From contig NZ_OX458932.1 of NCBI RefSeq assembly GCF_949774925.1, positions 2,412,672-2,476,671 on the forward strand: a stretch of DNA of 64,000 nucleotides, given 5' to 3'. The first letter of the stretch is position 1; the number at the start of each line of letters is the position of its first letter. The stretch comes from Candidatus Methylacidiphilum fumarolicum (lineage in GTDB: Bacteria; Verrucomicrobiota; Verrucomicrobiia; Methylacidiphilales; Methylacidiphilaceae). Shown piece by piece: positions 36,917-46,393 of this stretch. The position numbers and the translations under genes were made by a program. The notes under the pieces are model-generated. The model ran no database searches, was not told the DNA's origin, and saw only the letters and a list, made by a program, of their open reading frames with translations.

Positions 36917-38262
36917 TGATCAAATTTTGATCCATCATGCAAGAACTTTTTCTCTATTCTTTCTAAGGCAGCTTCTACTCTTTCCAAATGAGGAGATTTT
37001 AAGGAAATCACATGGAATTTCCAAAAACGAGCTGATAGTCCACATAATATAACCCCTAAAGACACAAAAAGAAAAGAAGCTAAAGGGAATACTAGGTTAA
37101 ACAGTATAAATCCTGCAACGGAAGAGCCCACAACAGTTCCAAATAAAACTAAAAATAAGCCTAAAGCTTTAAGAAAGGAAAAGCGGACAAATAATCTTGG
37201 AGCTAAAACAGAAAATAAAAAAAGGAACACAAAGGCCACTCCTTTAGGTGTTCTTCTTAAAAAATCTCCTTGGACTATCTGTCTTGCAGCTTCTAATTTG
37301 ATTTCCACAGGACTCATCTTCCCCATATCCGTCTCTATCCAGTTGATAACAGCAGGATCAGTCACCCCAAGCCATACCTGCTTTCCATGAAGCAAATTAA
37401 GATCAAAAGCTGGTTTAATCCCTCTAGCCATTTGATCAGCATAAAGCAAAAAATCATCATATTTGATTCGAATGATTCCAGAGGGAAACCGCTTAAACCT
37501 CAACTGCATTCGCCCCTCCGAATCTAATGGAATTCTTCTTAAAATATTTCCTGTAGAGTTGCGCAAAAGAAAAGCTTTATTCAACCTTGCTTCTGAATTT
37601 CCTATGGATGCTTGCATGTAAGAAGCAGCAGCAACTAAAGTCAGAGAAGGAACTAAGCTGTCCTTGAGCTGAAAAAAAAGAGGCACAGCTCTGATTTTGC
37701 GGTTTGTGCCAACTCCTAGGTTATTGATTCCTACTGGATTGCCTTCGGTCAGATCAGTCGATGGCCAGAATGCCGATCCATACTTCGGTAAGAAGCTTGG
37801 ATCTCCACGAACCATAAATTTTTCAAAGAGGAACTGTTGAGGTGCCAAAGACTCTGTCTTAAGGGCAGCCCCTGCAAAACATACCCTATTTAACCTGTTG
37901 ATTAATGATCGGAATGTTTCGTCAAAACTATCCAATCTTGGCCCTCGATCTGTAAATAAAATATCCAAAACCACACTTTGAGGCATTTGAGGAATCAAAC
38001 TTCTCAAAAAAAGAGAATATTCTAATCGTGGCCATGGCCAAGGCCGATCAACGGGAATTCTATCAATCTCGACTAAAACGAACTGTGTGTCTTTGGCAGG
38101 AGTGGGTAAGTATTCCTGTAAATGAACAACCTTTTCTTCTATAGCATTGAAGAGCCCCACCCAACAAAATGTGCCAATGGCAGAACCCCAGAAAAATCCT
38201 AAAATAGAAGCAAGTAGAAGCCTTTTTTCTATTTCGATAGGAACTCTATTTAATACAGCCAT
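36913..38262 (-). CDS. CHASE2-domain membrane sensor without a recognised output domain
   Basis: A 449-residue protein: an N-terminal membrane helix (about 17-36), an extracellular CHASE2 domain (about 40-330) with EIDRIPVDRPWPWPRLEYSLFLRSL and PQSVVLDILFTDRGP, then three to four membrane helices, and a short cytoplasmic tail with a coiled-coil-like helix. CHASE2 proteins are normally sensors fused to adenylate cyclase, kinase or diguanylate cyclase; none of these domains follows. Because it leads the ABC/AttH operon and overlaps the ATPase gene, it may sense envelope state and act on the transporter. That link is inference. Confidence 0.78.
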   Translation of the reverse strand: MAVLNRVPIEIEKRLLLASILGFFWGSAIGTFCWVGLFNAIEEKVVHLQEYLPTPAKDTQFVLVEIDRIPVDRPWPWPRLEYSLFLRSLIPQMPQSVVLDILFTDRGPRLDSFDETFRSLINRLNRVCFAGAALKTESLAPQQFLFEKFMVRGDPSFLPKYGSAFWPSTDLTEGNPVGINNLGVGTNRKIRAVPLFFQLKDSLVPSLTLVAAASYMQASIGNSEARLNKAFLLRNSTGNILRRIPLDSEGRMQLRFKRFPSGIIRIKYDDFLLYADQMARGIKPAFDLNLLHGKQVWLGVTDPAVINWIETDMGKMSPVEIKLEAARQIVQGDFLRRTPKGVAFVFLFLFSVLAPRLFVRFSFLKALGLFLVLFGTVVGSSVAGFILFNLVFPLASFLFVSLGVILCGLSARFWKFHVISLKSPHLERVEAALERIEKKFLHDGSKFDQ

Positions 38263-38398
38263 TTAATAATGAAACCACATTGAAAAAACAGTTTTCTAAG
38301 AGTATTGACCTGGTTTCTTTCTATTTACTTATGAAACAACCAAGTGATTTAATTTGAATATTTAGAACCAAAATGTCCAGAAAATAACGAGCCCATCT

Positions 38399-39346
38399 TT
38401 ATTTTTTCTTTGTGAGTTTTTTCTTACTACGCTTCTTCTTTGTTTTATTTTTGAAAAGGACCCGATTGGCTTCTAGCTTCCAACCCCTCATTTTATCATT
38501 CAATTTGTTCAATTCTTTTTTCTTTTCCTTTATCTTTTCATTGATCCAAATTTTTATTTTTCGAACATACTGCCTGTCGATTTGGCACTGAGAAAATCCC
38601 CAGGCTGGATGGCCTAAGCATCCTTCCAATTCTTTCTTTTTTTTTTGAAGCGTTTTATCCAATACGACAATTCTTTTTTGAATGAGAGCGATTGGGAGAG
38701 CCTCGGTTTGCTTTTCTTCCAAGTAACAGAGGGATTCTAGTAATTCTAAATCTTTTGCTTTGTATGCCATTTGGGCAGCATACCACCTTTCCATTTTCTC
38801 TGGAGAAACGGAGTTGTTGGCATCAGGATGAAGAAGCCGAGCAATCGTTCTAAATGCTGCTTTAATCTTGGATTCGCGAGGATTTCTTTTCCGATTATTG
38901 TCTGGGATCTCTTCTGTTTTTTCGTTGTTTGGAAGACTATCAGCACAAGCAACATGTGAGATTATGTTGGATAATTTCTTATTTTTTTTCTGTAAAAGAA
39001 AATGATACGAAATGGCTACACTGCGGTTATGCAACAAACTATCCAGTTCCACTTCAAATATAAATTGTTTTAAGTCATTGATTCTTAGCTCGATATCTTT
39101 TAATTCAGCTGTTTCTTTGGGAAAGGTCGACTCTAGCCAAATGGTATATTGGGGCTTTTCAACAGATAGAAACTTTTGCAGTTTGCTTTGGACATTTTCC
39201 AGTTCTTTCTGGAGATACAAATATCTAATTTGCCAATTTTGCCTGATTTTTTTGTCGTCTATAGCAACGAGAGAAAAAGAATCTTTATTTTTATTTAAAG
39301 TCTGACGGTAGAATGGAGAAATGATTGGTTTTTTCCCTTTCATCAA
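38399..39346 (-). CDS. J-domain-like coiled-coil protein
   Basis: A 315-residue, very lysine-rich cytoplasmic protein. It has an N-terminal coiled coil (about 35-110), a central J-domain-like segment ESKIKAAFRTIARLLHPDANN (with the HPD motif near residue 172) and ERWYAAQMAYKAKD, and a second long charged helix and basic tail. The HPD stimulates Hsp70 ATPase in DnaJ proteins. Flanking J-domain helices are imperfect, so a J-like fold is likely but not certain. Similar charged HPD proteins are found in Verrucomicrobia-like genomes as far as I recall. No obvious operon partner. Confidence 0.65.
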   Translation of the reverse strand: MMKGKKPIISPFYRQTLNKNKDSFSLVAIDDKKIRQNWQIRYLYLQKELENVQSKLQKFLSVEKPQYTIWLESTFPKETAELKDIELRINDLKQFIFEVELDSLLHNRSVAISYHFLLQKKNKKLSNIISHVACADSLPNNEKTEEIPDNNRKRNPRESKIKAAFRTIARLLHPDANNSVSPEKMERWYAAQMAYKAKDLELLESLCYLEEKQTEALPIALIQKRIVVLDKTLQKKKKELEGCLGHPAWGFSQCQIDRQYVRKIKIWINEKIKEKKKELNKLNDKMRGWKLEANRVLFKNKTKKKRSKKKLTKKK

Positions 39347-39514
39347 AGGAGATTTAAAACAATCTCCGAGGCAAAAAGATTAGAATGTTTAAAAAAAAAA
39401 GCAATCAAACAATTAAAAATCTACCAAAGTAATTCATGTCTTGAGAAAAGATGGATCTTTGCTTTATTTTTTAAAAACCTTTCTCTCTTTGACTACTCAC
39501 TTGCAATAAAAAGA

Positions 39515-40249
39515 ATGAACGCGTTTTTTTTTCAAACTTCTGGTTTGTTTTTTTCTTTTGAAAAAGCAACCATAGCCACTAAGCTCATTCTCCTATTCCT
39601 TTTAGGTGTTTCATCCATTAGCTGGACTGTACTTTTAATAAAACTTTGGCAAATCCACTCGGCCAAAAAACAGAGTCGCAAATTTTTGCGTAAGTTGAAA
39701 GTCTCCTCAAAATGGCTAGGCATTTTTTTAAGTAAAGAAATTTATCCAGGCTCTCCTCATCACGCCATCTATATGACTGGATGTAAAGAATTGTTTAACC
39801 TATACCATGGACTATCTGATCCCATGGAGGGATATTCTGAAAAATCTCTTTTAAAAATAAAAATTCCAGAAAAATCTCTCAAATTAATTCAGGGAGCTAT
39901 TGAAAGAGAAATTGGCAATCAGCTACTCCAGTTAGAAGATCAAATGATTCTTCTTGCTACAGCAGCCAGTGGAGCCCCCTTTATAGGCTTATTGGGAACA
40001 GTATGGGGGGTGATGGATGCATTTGGCGATCTAGCTCTTTCTGGAAAAGCCACTTTGGCTACAATGGCTCCTGGAGTTTCAGGCTCACTATTGTCTACTG
40101 TAATGGGACTTTTAGTTGCTATCCCTGCGCTTTTCGGATATAACTTCATTGTCGCTACTATCAAAGCCCTGACTATCGATTTGGAAAATTTCGCAACGGA
40201 AGTCTTAAGTGAAATAGAAAAAAGATTTGTGGCGGAGGACTCCATCTGA
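39515..40249 (+). CDS. tolQ: TolQ/ExbB/MotA-type proton channel subunit
   Basis: A 244-residue inner-membrane protein with three helices: about 22-44 (KLILLFLLGVSSISWTVLLI), and two near residues 145-195, including the TAASGAPFIGLLGTVWGVMDAF signature and GVSGSLLSTVMGLLVAIPALFGYN. With TolR it uses the proton gradient to drive TolA across the periplasm during division and envelope maintenance. First of the cluster tolQ, tolR, tolA, tolB, pal, which separates it from ExbB. Ends 22 bp before the tolR ATG. Confidence 0.9.
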   Translation: MNAFFFQTSGLFFSFEKATIATKLILLFLLGVSSISWTVLLIKLWQIHSAKKQSRKFLRKLKVSSKWLGIFLSKEIYPGSPHHAIYMTGCKELFNLYHGLSDPMEGYSEKSLLKIKIPEKSLKLIQGAIEREIGNQLLQLEDQMILLATAASGAPFIGLLGTVWGVMDAFGDLALSGKATLATMAPGVSGSLLSTVMGLLVAIPALFGYNFIVATIKALTIDLENFATEVLSEIEKRFVAEDSI

Positions 40250-40271
40250 TCTTGTAAGAGAGTCAGATAAG

Positions 40272-40700
40272 ATGAAAAAATTCTCAAGTAAATGGCGGTA
40301 TACTGGATTTTCAGAACTGAATGTTACCCCTATGCTTGATTTTGCCTTTACCCTAATGATTATCTTTCTCATTACTACTCCGTTACTCGAACAAAATCTC
40401 GATATTTCTCTACCATCTCTCAACTCCAAAAAAGAACCCACTTTTTCTAGAAATCCTTTAGTTTTAGAAATACACAAAAATGGGAAAATAGTATGTGATA
40501 ATATCCCAGTGGATAAGCATAATCTAGAGAAGATACTTTTGGAAAGATTACAAAAAGATCCTGAACTGACGGTATCTCTTAAAATGGACAAGGACCTAAA
40601 GTATGAAGAATTTTTGCCTTTTGTAGAAATACTCGAAAAAGCTGGAATAAAAAGGATAGGCCTTGTTCACAATGTCGATGAAAAGCAAACAATCCGATAG
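40272..40700 (+). CDS. tolR: TolR/ExbD-type protein
   Basis: A 142-residue protein with one N-terminal membrane helix (about 18-38) holding the essential aspartate (MLDFAFTLMIIFLITTP), then a periplasmic domain ending EILEKAGIKRIGLV, the standard ExbD/TolR close. The start at ATG 40272 follows AGATAAG; the frame is also open upstream to a TTG at 40227, which would overlap tolQ. Partner of TolQ. Confidence 0.88.
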   Translation: MKKFSSKWRYTGFSELNVTPMLDFAFTLMIIFLITTPLLEQNLDISLPSLNSKKEPTFSRNPLVLEIHKNGKIVCDNIPVDKHNLEKILLERLQKDPELTVSLKMDKDLKYEEFLPFVEILEKAGIKRIGLVHNVDEKQTIR

Positions 40701-40791
40701 TAGACAAAAAAAATTACCATTTGGATTCCACGCTGCTTGCCTATATGTACTCCTTTACATTCCTCTCTTTTGTTTCTTTACCCAATAGCCT

Positions 40792-41589
40792 ATGTATGTA
40801 ACGCATAGCCAAAAAAATAAAGATTTGCACAAAAGGCATCTTTTTTGGAAAATATTTCTCCTAGTTGCTAGCCTTCACCTTGCTATCATCTTTTGTTTTT
40901 TTTTAATCCATTCTTTTAACAAACCTGCTCAACCAAAAACTTCCTATTTCCAATTCATGCCCTCGTCGCCTTCCCATGAGCCGTCAAATGTAAAATTGCA
41001 TGCAGACAATACCTCAAAAGAAATGACTAAAAAAGCAGAAAAAACCAACGCTTCTTCTTTTGGAATCGCAGAAGAGAATCATTCCAAATTTTCCTCTAAC
41101 AGAAACACTATCAAAAGTTCTCAACGGAAACATTCCGTTGCCGACAAAGAATTAAAAAGATCCGATTCTTTGCCTCAACCGAAGCATACGGTTGTGCCCG
41201 ATCTGACCGAAGTCACTAGAAAAATCCCAATCCAGCCTAAAACTAGTTCACTGGAAGAAAACAAAAATAAGAATTTTGCTAATAATGAACCGGTAACGAC
41301 CGGCACCGAACCAGGGGATTATGAACGATATTATTTGCTCATTCGTGAAAAACTATATTCTCTATGGGATCAACCAGTAGAGCTTTTGGGACTTGGACTT
41401 TCCGCTACTATTGAAATGACAGTGGAAAGTAATGGGAAGGTGCGACAGTTTAAGCTTCTTCAAAGTTCCGGAAACGAAAAATTTGATCAAAGCGCCCTAG
41501 AGGCAATAAAAAAACTAGAAAGCATAGGAGAGCCGAGGCCTTCGACTATACCAGAAGTAATCACTGTCAAATTCCAAATGGCAGAATGA
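40792..41589 (+). CDS. tolA: TolA/TonB-type energy-transducing protein
   Basis: A 265-residue protein with a short cytoplasmic start, one membrane helix (KIFLLVASLHLAIIFCFFLIHSF, about 20-42), a long Ser/Lys/Pro/Asn-rich periplasmic linker (about 45-170), and a C-terminal TonB/TolA domain with YLLIREKLYSLWDQP and SATIEMTVESNGKVRQFKLLQSSGNEKFDQSALEAIK. The gene follows tolR by 91 bp. Together with TolB and Pal it forms the Tol-Pal bridge; the TonB-like C-terminus alone cannot separate TolA from TonB, but the cluster supports TolA. Confidence 0.85.
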   Translation: MYVTHSQKNKDLHKRHLFWKIFLLVASLHLAIIFCFFLIHSFNKPAQPKTSYFQFMPSSPSHEPSNVKLHADNTSKEMTKKAEKTNASSFGIAEENHSKFSSNRNTIKSSQRKHSVADKELKRSDSLPQPKHTVVPDLTEVTRKIPIQPKTSSLEENKNKNFANNEPVTTGTEPGDYERYYLLIREKLYSLWDQPVELLGLGLSATIEMTVESNGKVRQFKLLQSSGNEKFDQSALEAIKKLESIGEPRPSTIPEVITVKFQMAE

Positions 41590-41647
41590 ATCTTTTCGTT
41601 CTTTGGCTCTCATCGTCTTTTATCCCATCGTGCATAGGATAGTTGAA

Positions 41648-41830
41648 ATGCGTTTGACAAACTGGAAGGAGGGGATAAAAAGATTAGAGAAAACGATTCA
41701 GGATATCAGTCAAAACTTGACATTAATAAATACTCAGTTCTTTCTCTTTTTATTCCGATTTGTTAGAGTGGAAAAGCCTAAGAGAAAACACATCACCCCA
41801 ATTAGAGGACAAGACTTAGTGCATGACTGA
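41648..41830 (+). CDS. Possible small protein between tolA and tolB, 1
   Basis: A 60-codon open frame (MRLTNWKEGIKRLEKTIQ start, KRKHITPIRGQDLVHD end) in the 465-bp gap between tolA and tolB. No homology known to me. Its stop overlaps the start of the next small frame. The composition (Lys, Leu, Phe) could be coding or chance; there is no strong ribosome site. Listed because the pair is arranged as coupled genes. Confidence 0.25.
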   Translation: MRLTNWKEGIKRLEKTIQDISQNLTLINTQFFLFLFRFVRVEKPKRKHITPIRGQDLVHD

Positions 41831-41978
41831 AGAAATTGTTCTATACTTCCAAGAGTGCCTTTTCAAACTCAAGCAGAAGGGATTTTTTTTATTGAAGCAA
41901 TATCTTTGGAAGGCATACCTCTCCAAGAGAGAGAGTCAACTCCAACTCTCTAGAGAACAGCATATCCTTCCATGGTAA
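41823..41978 (+). CDS. Possible small protein between tolA and tolB, 2
   Basis: A 51-residue frame, MTEEIVLYFQECLFKLKQKG to REQHILPW, starting at an ATG that overlaps the previous frame's stop codon by eight bases. It would be a Lys/Gln/Leu-rich helix. Either a genuine coupled microprotein pair or chance; coding status is not supported by any recognised family. Nothing else was seen in the rest of the gap to tolB. Confidence 0.25.
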   Translation: MTEEIVLYFQECLFKLKQKGFFLLKQYLWKAYLSKRESQLQLSREQHILPW

Positions 41979-42054
41979 GCATACGAAAGAACAAAGGGCT
42001 TATGCAATGGAAAGCCTATTTCAGGCCACATAAAAAAAAGGATCTTTTTTAACA

Positions 42055-43200
42055 ATGACCCCTTTGCTTTTGATTTTTTATTTTTTTATTATCCTTTTTG
42101 GTAAGCTCTATGCGCAGGTTGAAGTAACCGGTGGCAAAGTCAAACTATCCTTGGGATCATTCGTTGGGAAAGAGGCTGAAGCCTGTCAAAGAATAATCTC
42201 AAAAGACTTGCTGCAGACCATGCTTATAGATGTTAGTGCTGCGGGTAACGAACGCTATATAGTTTCAGGGAGAATTTCCGGCAACGTTCTTGAAGGCATC
42301 CTTCTAGATAGAACCAAAAAAGAGGAACTCATTCATAAAACTTTTGCTGGAGGAGATATTAGGCAATCTTCCCATCTATTCTCAGATTCCATTTTAGAAG
42401 CATTAACTGGTGTTAAAGGCTTTGCTAACTGTAAAATAGCCTTTATATCATCAGATACTGGATTTAAAGAGCTCTATTTGATGGACATGGATGGAGCAGG
42501 TCTACAGCGGCTCACTTCTGACAAAACCATTAGCGCGCATCCCCGATGGAGTCATGACCGTACGATGATCGCCTATACTTCCTATAAAAGCGGTTATCCT
42601 GACGTCTACTTAATCAAACTTTCTAAGCATTCCAGGGTTCGATTCGCCTTTTTCCCTGGAGTCAATTCCGGTGCTTCCTTCTCCCCTGATGATAAAAATT
42701 TGGCTTTAACCCTAAGCAAAGATGGCAATCCAGAAATTTATATCATGTCCATAGAGGGAGGTACTCCCAGACAACTTACTCGGAATAGAGCCACAAATAC
42801 CTCACCCTGCTGGTCCCCAGATGGGAGTCAGATCGTTTATACCTCTGATGAAAGAGGAAGTATTCAACTTTTTATAATTCCTTCAGAAGGAGGAACCCCA
42901 AAACGACTGATTACAGGCAACACCTACAGTTCAGAGCCAGACTGGTCAAGGGATGGGAAAAAAATTGCTTTTAGTGCAAGGATTGGAGGCCTATTTCAGA
43001 TTGGAGTTTATGATTTAAACAAACAGGAAGCGTCGATTCTTACCACGCAAGGTGGAGAAGATCCATCATGGACTCCAAATTCACGCCATCTTGTTTATGA
43101 ATCACATGGCTCTTTGTATTTATTAGATACAGTCAGCCGACAGACTATAAAAATTGATTGTGAACTGAAAAATTGTTATCAGCCGGCGGTCTCTCCATAA
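42055..43200 (+). CDS. tolB: TolB periplasmic beta-propeller
   Basis: A 381-residue exported protein (signal peptide LLLIFYFFIILFGKLYAQ). An N-terminal domain is followed by WD40-like beta-propeller repeats with the TolB pattern: IAFISSDTGFKELYLMDMDGAGLQRLTSD, HPRWSHDRTMIAYTSYKSGYPDVYLI, TSPCWSPDGSQIVYTSDERG. TolB links Pal and the TolQRA complex. Followed directly by pal. Confidence 0.92.
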   Translation: MTPLLLIFYFFIILFGKLYAQVEVTGGKVKLSLGSFVGKEAEACQRIISKDLLQTMLIDVSAAGNERYIVSGRISGNVLEGILLDRTKKEELIHKTFAGGDIRQSSHLFSDSILEALTGVKGFANCKIAFISSDTGFKELYLMDMDGAGLQRLTSDKTISAHPRWSHDRTMIAYTSYKSGYPDVYLIKLSKHSRVRFAFFPGVNSGASFSPDDKNLALTLSKDGNPEIYIMSIEGGTPRQLTRNRATNTSPCWSPDGSQIVYTSDERGSIQLFIIPSEGGTPKRLITGNTYSSEPDWSRDGKKIAFSARIGGLFQIGVYDLNKQEASILTTQGGEDPSWTPNSRHLVYESHGSLYLLDTVSRQTIKIDCELKNCYQPAVSP

Positions 43201-43315
43201 TTTTCAAAAAGTCTACTCTTTTGCCTTTACAAGGTTTAGTGATTGGCAATAAAAATCATAAAAAATTTGAAAATAAGCCCCTTTATCCATTCTTTTTTGT
43301 TCCTCAGGCGGTATT

Positions 43316-43855
43316 ATGAAAAGGCTTCTCCGTTTCGCTAACTGCAATCCTTCTTTTCTTTTTTTCTTGTTTGCTTGTCTTTTTGTTATTAGCTGGACAG
43401 GATGCGCCAAACACCCTAAAGGAAAAGAAAAACCAACAGCAGAAGAAGAATTTCTTGAAAGTTCTCCTTTACCAAGTCGCGGGGCATTCAATCCCGATTT
43501 TGATGTTGATTATTCACCATTTAAAGACCAAACGATCTATTTTGCCTTCGACAGTTCTGCTATTCCAGCTACTGAAAGAGGAAAAATTGAAAAAATAGCC
43601 CAATGGATGAACGAGCATCCAGGGGATTCCATTCTTCTCGCTGGACATTGTGATGAAAGAGGAACTGAAGAATATAACCGTGGACTAGGGGAAAGAAGAG
43701 CCATTGCCGTTAGGGAATATTTAGTGGGACTAGGAGTGGCTCCGGAAAGAATACATACCATATCTTATGGGAAAGATCGGCCCGCAGCCATTGGACATAC
43801 GGAAGCCGATTATGCCAAAAACCGCCGAGTTGAAATTGGATTGATTCGCAAATAG
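43316..43855 (+). CDS. pal: Peptidoglycan-associated lipoprotein
   Basis: A 179-residue lipoprotein (signal FLFFLFACLFVISWTGC, lipidated cysteine about residue 30). The C-terminal OmpA domain has IYFAFDSSAIPATERGKIEKIAQWM, the GHCDERGTEEYN motif and LGERRAIAVREYLVGLGV, which bind peptidoglycan, and ends KNRRVEIGLI. It anchors the outer membrane to the wall and closes the Tol cluster. Confidence 0.93.
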   Translation: MKRLLRFANCNPSFLFFLFACLFVISWTGCAKHPKGKEKPTAEEEFLESSPLPSRGAFNPDFDVDYSPFKDQTIYFAFDSSAIPATERGKIEKIAQWMNEHPGDSILLAGHCDERGTEEYNRGLGERRAIAVREYLVGLGVAPERIHTISYGKDRPAAIGHTEADYAKNRRVEIGLIRK

Positions 43856-43921
43856 GCTTTTTTGTCTGCTCAAGAAATTCTTTTTTTGCATATTCTATTT
43901 TCTTTGATTCTATTTCGATTA

Positions 43922-45292
43922 ATGCAAGAATTGTTTGACTGGCAGGAAAACGAAGAGAGACAGCCCATTAGTCCGACAGCTCCTCTAGCAACAAAAATGC
44001 GTCCTAGATCCCTAGAAGAGCTTGTTGGCCAGGAAGAGATTCTTTTGCCCGGGAAGCCCCTTCGAAGACTCATAGATGCAGACAGGATTCAATCGATCAT
44101 CTTATTTGGCCCCCCGGGAACAGGAAAAACGACGCTGGCAGAAATTATCGCTAAAAAAACGAAAAGTTTTTTTGAAAGACTAAACGCTGTGGAAGCTGGG
44201 GTAGCTGATTTAAGAAAAATTCTAAACAAAGCCTCGACACGCTGGAAAGAACAAAAAAGGGGGACCCTTCTTTTTATCGATGAGATTCATCGATTTAACA
44301 AATCGCAACAAGATGTCCTCCTTCCAGATTTGGAAACAGGTACCATTAAATTAATAGGAGCAACTACCCATAATCCAAGTTTTTACTTAACAGCCCCATT
44401 GCTTTCCCGTTCCCAACTTTTCGAATTTAAAGCTTTATCAAAAAAATCGCTAGAAATTCTCCTAACCCGTGCACTCACGGATAAAGAGAGGGGATTGGGC
44501 AACTATGAAGCTAAAATTGATAAAGCAGCCCAAGAATTATTATTGGATATCTGTGAGGGAGACGCAAGACGCCTACTTAACTACATTGAGGTGGCTGTGC
44601 TCTCCTCTTTTCAAGAAAATAAACAACCCTTAATCATTGGTATTGATGTTATTGAAAATCTAATCCAGAAAAAAACTCCACGCTATGATCACGGCGAAGA
44701 CGAGCATTACGACACCATCTCCGCCTTTATTAAATCAGTGCGTGGCAGCGATCCAGATTCTGCTATTTATTGGCTTGCCAAAATGCTTGCAGCAGGCGAA
44801 GACCCTAGATTTATTGCTAGAAGACTAGTGATCCTTTCGACCGAAGATATTGGGCTAGCAGACCCCAATGGCTTAACGGTGGCCATGGGGGCCTTCGATG
44901 CGATTGAAAAAATTGGCATGCCTGAAGGAAGGATTCCCCTTGCTTTTGCAACTATTTATCTCTGTTTGTCTCCAAAAAGTAACTCTGCCTATAACGCTAT
45001 AAACAAAGCTATGGAGTGGGTGGAGAAAAAGGAGACAGTTGAAGTCCCTCAATTTTTAAAAGATACCCATTATTCTTGGGCAACAAAGATGGGCCGAGGG
45101 ATAGGCTATCTCTACAGCCACGATTTTAGGGAAGCCATTAGCCCTCAACGATACGGTATGAAACCAGGAACTTTTTACTCTCCAACGGATCACGGAAAAG
45201 AAAAAGAATTTTCAGAAAGATTGAAATACATAGAAAGCTTAAGAAAACAAAACAATCCGATGAATATTTCTGCCGAGGATTCGATGACTTAG
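43922..45292 (+). CDS. rarA: Replication-associated recombination protein A (MgsA/RarA)
   Basis: A 456-residue AAA+ ATPase. Walker A GPPGTGKTTLAEI, Walker B LLFIDEIHRFNKSQQD, sensor region LIGATTHNPSF and arginine-finger SRSQLFEFK. The C-terminal RYDHGEDEHYDTISAFIKSVRGSDPDSAIYWLAKM motif identifies the RarA/WRNIP1 type. It acts at stalled replication forks. The start at ATG 43922 is preferred over the TTG at 43862, which would add a spurious hydrophobic N-terminus. Follows pal but is unrelated in function. Confidence 0.93.
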   Translation: MQELFDWQENEERQPISPTAPLATKMRPRSLEELVGQEEILLPGKPLRRLIDADRIQSIILFGPPGTGKTTLAEIIAKKTKSFFERLNAVEAGVADLRKILNKASTRWKEQKRGTLLFIDEIHRFNKSQQDVLLPDLETGTIKLIGATTHNPSFYLTAPLLSRSQLFEFKALSKKSLEILLTRALTDKERGLGNYEAKIDKAAQELLLDICEGDARRLLNYIEVAVLSSFQENKQPLIIGIDVIENLIQKKTPRYDHGEDEHYDTISAFIKSVRGSDPDSAIYWLAKMLAAGEDPRFIARRLVILSTEDIGLADPNGLTVAMGAFDAIEKIGMPEGRIPLAFATIYLCLSPKSNSAYNAINKAMEWVEKKETVEVPQFLKDTHYSWATKMGRGIGYLYSHDFREAISPQRYGMKPGTFYSPTDHGKEKEFSERLKYIESLRKQNNPMNISAEDSMT

Positions 45293-45361
45293 AGCGACTT
45301 TTTTTACAACCGTTGTTGTCTAAACTGATGAGCGTTCATGGAAAATTGCTAAAAAAATAAG

Positions 45362-46393
45362 ATGCAGTTTAAAAATCCCCAAATCCTTTTTGGTTTGTTG
45401 CTTTTGCCTCTTTTTTTATTTTTATATTATCATCGAAACTCCGCCTCAAAAGCCACTTTTGCCCACTTATTTAAAGTTTTCTTTTCCCACCAAGGAGTTG
45501 AAATTAAAAGAGAAGTGAACCAAAAGATTCCTATCCCTTGGCTTTTCTTCCTTTCTTCAGTTCTTTTTATTGTTGCTTTATCAAGACCCCAATGGGGGGA
45601 AACAGACATCGAGTTGCTCCAATCAAACAGCGATTATCTCTTGGCTATAGATATGTCCAAAAGCATGTTAGCAGAAGATACCGTTCCTTCTAGACTGGAA
45701 AGAGCAAAATTGCTTGCTTCCAATTTTGTTGCTAAACTTCAAGGAGAAAGAGTCGGATTGCTTGCTTTTACTAGAAATGCATTTGTAGAAGTCCCCTTTT
45801 CTACTGACTATGATTTGATCCAAGAAATGATTTCCGCATTATCCCTGGATGATTTTCCAAATGGAGGAACAAGTTTTGCTGCCATGATGGAAGAAGTACT
45901 CCTTTTTTTCTCTTCCGAAGAAAGGCATAAAAAAATACTTATTCTTTTCAGTGACGGCGAAGACCATGGAGGGAGATGGGAACAAAAACTTACTGAATTA
46001 AAAAAATATGGCGTTCAAGTGCTAGCCATCGGCATTGGTTCACCCAATGGGGCATTAATAAAAAATACCAATGGGTCTCTCTATAAAGACTACAATGGTC
46101 AGCCTATAGTCAGCTTTTTCAATCCTTCTTCATTGGAACTTATTGCACATTCTACTGGTGGTATTTATGTCCAGGCGGATAAGTGGCTTGACATTGTCCC
46201 TTTGGTTCAAAAGATGGTAAAGAGTCCAGAGTATTCAAAAAATAAAGAAAAAATGAAAGTACTTGCTGAAAAATACATTTACTTCCTTCTCCCAGCATTG
46301 TTGCTGGCCTTAGCAAGTTTTTATTGGGAATTTCCTCGTCATGAAAGATTCATTATGGTTAATAAACTCGGTGCAAAAGGGAAAAAAAATTAA
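45362..46393 (+). CDS. VWA-domain membrane protein, BatB-like
   Basis: A 343-residue protein: one or two N-terminal membrane helices (about 8-25 and 58-76), a von Willebrand A domain (about 90-285) with the metal site DMSKSM and the ERVGLLAFTRNAFVEVP segment, and a C-terminal membrane helix (about 303-322). BatA/BatB VWA proteins belong to the Bacteroides aerotolerance (Bat) system. First gene of a three-gene Bat cluster; the next gene begins within its last 53 bp. Confidence 0.85.
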   Translation: MQFKNPQILFGLLLLPLFLFLYYHRNSASKATFAHLFKVFFSHQGVEIKREVNQKIPIPWLFFLSSVLFIVALSRPQWGETDIELLQSNSDYLLAIDMSKSMLAEDTVPSRLERAKLLASNFVAKLQGERVGLLAFTRNAFVEVPFSTDYDLIQEMISALSLDDFPNGGTSFAAMMEEVLLFFSSEERHKKILILFSDGEDHGGRWEQKLTELKKYGVQVLAIGIGSPNGALIKNTNGSLYKDYNGQPIVSFFNPSSLELIAHSTGGIYVQADKWLDIVPLVQKMVKSPEYSKNKEKMKVLAEKYIYFLLPALLLALASFYWEFPRHERFIMVNKLGAKGKKN

